DNA of 64,000 nt from Tridacna crocea (Eukaryota; Mollusca; Bivalvia; Cardiida; Cardiidae): positions 2,314,001 through 2,378,000 of the forward strand of contig OX031060.1 of the NCBI GenBank assembly GCA_943736015.1, in the 5' to 3' direction. Positions 58,511 to 64,000 of the stretch are shown one piece after another. The notes below the pieces were generated by a model that did no database searches, was not told the DNA's origin, and saw only the letters and a program-made list of their open reading frames with translations. Each line of letters begins with the position of its first letter. Positions within the stretch are counted from its first letter, which is position 1. A program made the position numbers and the translations under genes.

Positions 58511-59118
58511 CGTTTATCTGTAAAAGAACTTCTACAATGTTTACTGCACATATGAACGTTTGTTGACATTTCTTCTTAGTTTCATTTTCTCTATATTCAT
58601 GTAGTTTTAACAACTGTATGCTTAGTACTGAATGGGTTACTAGATCTCATTTTTTGTGTGAATTTTTTTTGTAAACATCTAAAAAATTGTAAATCTTGTA
58701 ACAAATGAGCCCTGTGAAAAGGGAGCTTAATGCATCTGCAAATAGTATTGACCCATGTCAGCCCGGGCATTAGCACAGGCCAACATGGATCGAAACTTTC
58801 TGCTATTTGTCAATTTTCTGAATGTCACAGGACCATTATGGACTCAATTTTATGTGATGTCTTGCTTGATGTAAATGCATTGAAATTATGTGATGTCTTG
58901 CTTGATGTAAATGCATTATAGTGGTGTATTAAGCCCCCCCCCCTTTGTCGTAGCTTGGCTCAAATACAATTTAAAAGTATTTCTTTCACCTTTTACTAAA
59001 TAATCCTAAATTTTTATTTCTCTTACGAAAAGAGCTTTTGAAAACATAGTTGGAAAAGAAATTTTGTCCTTTTCCTTCAAAGTTTTCCAACCCTGTGCAA
59101 GAGAAATCTCACCATTTA

Positions 59119-59340
59119 GCTCTTTACAACAAACTTTGGAGTTTTAATGACCCTGAAGATGAAAACCTGTAGAAAACATTGTGGGAAAAAGGAGAAAATG
59201 TATGCAGCATTTTCTCATTTTTCCCACAATGCTTTCTACCCTGTCTAAGACATTTTTCTCCATATGAGCCTCATAAAAGAAAAACTTTGTTTGCAACTGC
59301 TTTCAATTTTGATCAGTTAAACATTTTGTTGTTTGGTGAA
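59119..59340 (-). repeat. TTAA-A MITE, shortened hairpin, block 2
   Basis: AGCTCTTTACAACAAACTTT to TTTGGTGAAGAAATG. It is the duplicate of 44742-44970. Confidence 0.62.
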
Positions 59341-59660
59341 GAAATGACATTTAATCTGTTTTCTAAAAGAATAGATGCGTCTTAAACATTGTCATATGAC
59401 AAAAGATTTAATAATGTTAGCTAATAATGAAACTCATCCTGTACATTTAGTTATTATATTATTACTGTGTTCAACATTTTTATCATGTCATCACAACAAC
59501 TTCATAAAGTGTGGTGAATAAAAAAGGAATTATCATTATAAAAAGTGCTTCTGTTTTATTCTAATTGTCCAGTTTGATAGTGGATATTATTTTTAATCCT
59601 TTACCAAACATTCAACGGTTTTGTTTGTGGATAATGTTTGTAAACAGTAATATCTCTTTT

Positions 59661-59812
59661 TTTTGACAACAATATGCTTTCAATCTTTTCAAAGAGTAAT
59701 CTCATATAAATCTTTTAAAAGATAAATCTCATGATTTTTTGACAACAATATGCTTTCAGTCTTTTCAAAGAGTAATCTCATATAAATCTTTTAAAAGATA
59801 AATCTCATGATT
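59661..59812 (+). repeat. 76-bp direct tandem duplication
   Basis: GACAACAATATGCTTTCAAT to GATAAATCTCATGAT occurs twice with a 76-base offset (GACAAC at 59665 and 59741). The copies differ by only about two bases. Confidence 0.85.
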
Positions 59813-59829
59813 TTATGACCAATCTGACT

Positions 59830-60030
59830 GTTGGTTTGTCTGTCCGTCTGCCTGTCTGATAGTCCTCCTGTCTGTCAGTCCATCACCGTTAATCTATGTG
59901 GCTGTCCAGCTGTCTGCCAGCCAGTCAATCTGTCTGTCTGTCTATTGGTATATCTGTCTGTACCTCTGTCTCTGTTTTTCGGCATGTTTGTCAGTCAATC
60001 TATCTGTCCCTCCTTCTCTCTGTCTGGCTT
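59830..60030. repeat. imperfect CTGT/CTGTC low-complexity tract
   Basis: Repeated GTCTGTCTG and CTGTCTGCC blocks; it generates the Cys/Leu/Ser-rich frames here. Confidence 0.75.
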
Positions 60031-63000
60031 TTTAGCTCACCTGAGCACAACATGCTCAAGGAGAGCTCAAGGGATCATGTTGTGTCAGTCTGACGTCATC
60101 CGTCATGCAGCATCAACAATTCTTGAAACGTCTCCTTGACTGATTTGGACCAAACTTTGCTGGCTGGAATGTTCCTTGGGAGATCCTTTTTAAAAATTGA
60201 ATTTGATTCCATCAAAAACTCTGGTTGACTTGGCAACCAAATGAAATTTTTCCAAGAATTTTTTTAATATTTTCTCCTCTGAATCAACTAGTCAGATTTT
60301 GAAATGATTTCATAGATATGTTCCCTTGGGTGATCCTTTTCGAAAATATTCGCAAAATTTTAGTCCGTTGAAAAACATGGCCTGGGGGTTGGGGCGGTCT
60401 TTTTGTCCAGCGGGGTCAACGATTCTTTAACCATGTTCTCCTAAACGTCTTGGCCAATTTGGACAAAACTTAGCTAGAATGCTCCTTTGGGGGTTCTCTT
60501 TGAAAATTGTTCAAAGAATTTGATTCTCTCATAAACTCTTGTTACCATGGCAACCAAATGGAGTTTTTCAAGCAATTCTTTTTCAGAAACTTACCTAAAA
60601 CTTCCGGTCGGATTATGTAACAGTTTCACGTATAATTTCCCTGGGTGACCCTTTTAAAAATCTGTTCGCGAAATTTTGATCTGTTGAAAAACATGGCCGT
60701 GATGGAGGGGGAGGAGGACTCTTTGTATCCAGCTCTGTCAACATTTCTTTAAACATATTCTCCTCCAAAACAACTGAGCCAGTTTGGACCAAACATGGTT
60801 GGAATATATACCTTGCGAGGCCCTCTTTAAAGGCTGTCCACAGAATTTGATTTCATCTGGGTCTCTGGTTGCCATGGCCACCAAATGGAAATTTCCAAGA
60901 ATTTCTTTAAAAATCTTTTCTGAAACCGTTGGTCAGATTTTGAAATAATTTTACAGATAGTTTCTTGGGTGACCCTTTTCAAAAAATTGTTCTCGAAATT
61001 TTGATCCGTCGAAAAACATGGCCCTGGTGAAGGGGGAGGAGGACTCTTTACAGCTAGCTGTGTCAACATTTCTTTAAACATCTCCTCCAAAACAACTGGG
61101 CCAATTTGAACCAAACCTGGCTGGAATAAATACCTTACGAGGTCCTCGTTAGGGACTCCTCACAGAATTTGATTTCATCTAAAACTCTGGTTGCCATGGC
61201 CACCAAAGGGAATTTTCTAAGAAATTCTTAAAACTCTTCTTTGAAAATGCTGGTCAGATTTTTTAATAATTTAACAGAAACTGCCTTGGGTGACCTTTTT
61301 CAAAATTTGTTCCCGAAATTTTGATCCATTCAAAAACATGGCTTTGGTAAAAGGGGGGGCGGTCTTTGCATCCAGCGGTGTCAGCAATTCTTTAAACACC
61401 TTCTCCTCCTGTATGCCGGTCAGATTATGTAATAATATCACATATAATTTCCTTGGGTGACCCTTTTAAAAAATATCCCGAAATTTCGAAAAACATGGCC
61501 GTTGTGGAGGGGAAGGAGGACTCTGCGTCCAGCTGTGTCAACATTCCTTTAAACATCTCCTCCAACATCTGAACCAAAATTGCCTGGAATATACCTTGCG
61601 AGGTCTTCTTTTAAGTTTTTTTTTACAGAATTTGATTTCATCTGAAACTCTGGTTGCCATGGAAACCAAATGGAATTTTCCAAGAAATTCTTTAAAAGTC
61701 TTCTCTGAAACTGTTGGTCAGATTTTGAAATAATTTTACAGAAACTACCTTGGGTGACCCCTCCTACTAAATGTCTGGGCCAATTTTGACCAAACTTAGC
61801 AGGAATGCTCCTTTGGAGGTTCTCTTTGAAAATTGTTCAAAGAATTTGATTCCGTCATAAAATCCTGTTACCATGGCAACCAAATGGAAATTTTCAAGGA
61901 ATCTTTTTTCAAAACTTCTCTAAAACTGCCGGTCAGATTTTTTAATAATTTCACAGATAATTTCCTTGGGTGACCCTTTCAAAAACTGTTCCCGAAATTC
62001 AGCGGTGTCAACAATTCTTTAAACATCTTCTCCTAAACGTCTTGGCCAATTTGGACCAAACTTAGCTGGAATGCTCCCATGGAACTTCTACTTGAAAACT
62101 GTTCACGGAATTTGATTCCATAATAAACTTTAGTTACTATGGCAACCGAATTGAATTTTTCAAGCTATCCTTTTTAAAAACTTCTCTAAAAACTGATTTT
62201 GTCTGATTTTGTAATAGTTTCACAGAAATTTCCATCTGTCAATAAACATGGCTGTGGTGGAGGGGGAGGAGCACTCTTTGCGTCCAGCTGTGTTTAGGAG
62301 AAGAAGATGTTTAACAAATTGTTGACACCGCTGTACGCAAAGACCGCCATGTTTCCATGTTTTCGATGGATCAAAATTTCAGGAACAATTTTTGAAAAGG
62401 GTCACCAGAGGAAATTATCTGTGAAATTATTGCAAAATCTGACCGACAGTTTTAGAGAAGTTTTGAAAAAGAATTCCTTGAAAATTTCCATTTGGTTGCC
62501 ATGGTAACAGGATTTTATGACGGAATCAAATTCTTTGAACAATTTTCAAAGAGAACCTCCAAAGGGGCATTCCTGCTAAGTTTGGTCAAAACTGGCCCAG
62601 ACATTTAGTAGGAGGGGTCACCCAAGGTAGTTTCTGTAAAATTATTTCAAAATCTGACCAGCGGTTTCAGAGAAGAGTTTTAAGAATTTCTTGGAAAATT
62701 CCATTTGGTGGCCATGGCAACCAAAGTTTTAGATGAAATCAAATTCTGTGAAGAGTCTTGCAAGGTATATATTCCAGCCAAGTTTGGTTCAAATTGGCCC
62801 AGTTGTTTTGGAGGAGGAGATGTTTAAAGAAATGTTGACACAGCTGGCTGTAAAGAGTTCTTTCGCCCTCCATCCAGGCCAGGTTTTTCGAGAATCGAAA
62901 TTTCGGGAACAGTTTTTGAAAAGGGTCACCCAAGGAACTATCTGTAAAATTATTTCACAATCTGATCAGCGGTTTCAGAGGAGATTTATAAAGAAATTCT

Positions 63001-64000
63001 TGGAAAATTCCATTTGGTGGCCATGGCAACCAGAGACCTATATGAAATCAAATTCTGTGAAATCTCTAAATAGGGCCTCGCAAGGTATATATTCCAGCCA
63101 TGTTTGGTCCAGATTGGCCCAGTTGTTTTGGAGGAGATGTTAAAAGAACTGTTGACACAGCTGGACGCAAAGAGTGCTCCTCCCTCTCCACCACGGCCAT
63201 GTTTTTCGAGAGATCGAAATTTCGGGAACAGATTTTGAAAAAGGTCACACAAAGAAATTATCTGTGAATTATTACAAAATCTGACGTGCAGTTTTAAGAA
63301 GTTTTTGAAAAAGAATTCCTTGAAAAATTCCATTTTGTAGCCATGGTTACTAGAGTTTTAATAACTAATCAGATTCTGTGATCAATTTTCAAAGAGAACC
63401 TCCAAAGGAGTATTCCAGCCAAGTTTGGTCCAAATTGGCCCAGAATTTTGGAAGGAGAAGATGTTTAAAGAATTCTTGACACTGCCACCCCCACCACCCT
63501 TCACCAGGGCCATGTTTTTAGATGGATCAAGATCTCGGGAACACTTTTTGAAAAGGGTCACCAAAGGAACAATCTGTAAAATTATTTCAAAATCTGACCA
63601 GCGGTTTCAGAGAAAATTTTTAAAGAATTTCTTGGAAAATTCCTTTTGATTGCCATGGCAACCAGAGTTTAAGATAAAATAAAATTCTGTTAACATCTTT
63701 CAAGAGGACCTCGCGAGAAAATTCCAGCCAAGTTTGGTCCAAATTTGCCTAATTGTTTTGGAGGAGAAGATGTTAAAAGAAATGTCCACACAGCTGGACG
63801 CAAAGAGTGCTTCTCCCCCTCCAACACAGCTATGTTTTTCGACAGATGGAAATTTCTGTGAAATTATTACAAACTTTAAAAAGGACCTCGCAAGGTATAT
63901 ATTCCAGCCATGTTTGGTCCAAATTGGCCCAGTTGTTTTGGAAGAGATGTTGAAAGAAATGTCGACACAGCTGGACGCAAAGAGTGCTCCTCCCTCTCCA
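60031..64000. repeat. satellite array 2 with head TAGCTCACCTGAGC and internal inversion
   Basis: It opens TAGCTCACCTGAGCACAACA, then units like array 1 in the same orientation to about 62290, then units in reverse orientation to the window end. I remember the TAGCTCACCTGAGC head as the start of a common bivalve repeat whose body has CTGGGCCAATTTGAACCAAA and GGTTGCCATGGCAACC. Confidence 0.85.
61720..62660. repeat. inverted repeat at the array 2 orientation switch
   Basis: The unusual junction ACCTTGGGTGACCCCTCCTA at 61749 occurs inverted at about 62609-62628 (TAGGAGGGGTCACCCAAGGT). The flanking units GCAGGAATGCTCCTTTGGAG and CTCCAAAGGGGCATTCCTGC also mirror each other. The spacer is about 62038-62290. 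Confidence 0.82.

Larger units (their letters stand above)
56422..59625. repeat. segmental duplication block 2
   Basis: Direct repeat of 42645-45250. The left edge joins satellite at AAATAATTTGTGAACTC. It includes the same TTAA-family relics, the same repeat head (58436) and the same 36-bp direct repeat (58853), plus two extra segments. Confidence 0.88.

Noticed and set aside
59831-60139. Cys/Ser-rich 102-codon frame as a secreted peptide
   Set aside because: It is generated by the CTGT-type low-complexity tract and lacks other gene features.

Overview
The window is AT-rich eukaryotic DNA. It carries the 3' half of one spliced gene and is otherwise packed with mobile elements and satellite repeats. 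The host is most likely a bivalve mollusc. Three things suggest this: an invertebrate-type neuron navigator gene with small exons and repeat-filled introns, a repeat that opens with TAGCTCACCTGAGC, and repeats that carry a GGGGGTATACTGGAATC end. I remember both repeat types from bivalve genomes. The species cannot be named from the sequence alone.

Gene (7922-35035, + strand). Fourteen exons with GT-AG borders and fully compatible phases join into 2136 nt. They encode the last 711 residues and the stop codon of a neuron navigator (NAV; UNC-53 in worm, Sickie in fly). The order is a coiled-coil segment, a Lys-rich linker, a second coiled coil, a NAV-specific conserved region, and the AAA+ ATPase-like domain with Walker A (GPSGTGKT) and a Walker B-like motif (VIILDN). 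The upstream exons lie outside the window, and I recognise no other host gene.

Repeats in the gene region and just beyond it (1-42600). About seventy full or broken copies of a ~229-bp palindromic MITE family are present. I call it the TTAA family. Its ends read TTAA-C(C/T)C(T/A)TTACC and it duplicates TTAA. The centre is a near-perfect hairpin of about 65 bp. Three subfamilies occur: A (core ATGCTGG/CCAGCAT), B (TTGCTCG/CGAGCAA, ends CTTTCCC) and C (GGTGAAATTGCTCG). 'Plus' orientation here means the end containing AGCATTTGCAGA comes first. The ends and TTAA target resemble piggyBac or Sola3 derivatives, but no transposase is present. Other elements are: palindromic family D (TTCACCAACCATTCTT ends); palindromic family E (CAGAGCTCCAGATA ends); a hAT-like element with an 8-bp duplication; a 4.5-kb element with inverted ends; tRNA-derived SINE copies; and paired perfect palindromes at 40083-40233.

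Distal region (42645-64000). This looks like a tandem macro-duplication: block 1 (42645-45250), satellite array 1 (45262-56421), block 2 (56422-59625), satellite array 2 (60031-64000). The arrays have a unit of about 330 bp and contain no TTAA-family copies. Array 1 carries three clean insertions whose empty sites can be read from neighbouring units: a 451-bp near-perfect palindrome (3-bp ATT duplication), a 1388-bp PIF/Harbinger derivative (TTA duplication) with a broken transposase start, and a 538-bp element (TTTAAA duplication). Array 2 reverses orientation at about 62290 and forms a large inverted repeat.

Exon borders were read by eye from splice signals, frame continuity and remembered NAV conservation. 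Borders of degenerate repeats are approximate.
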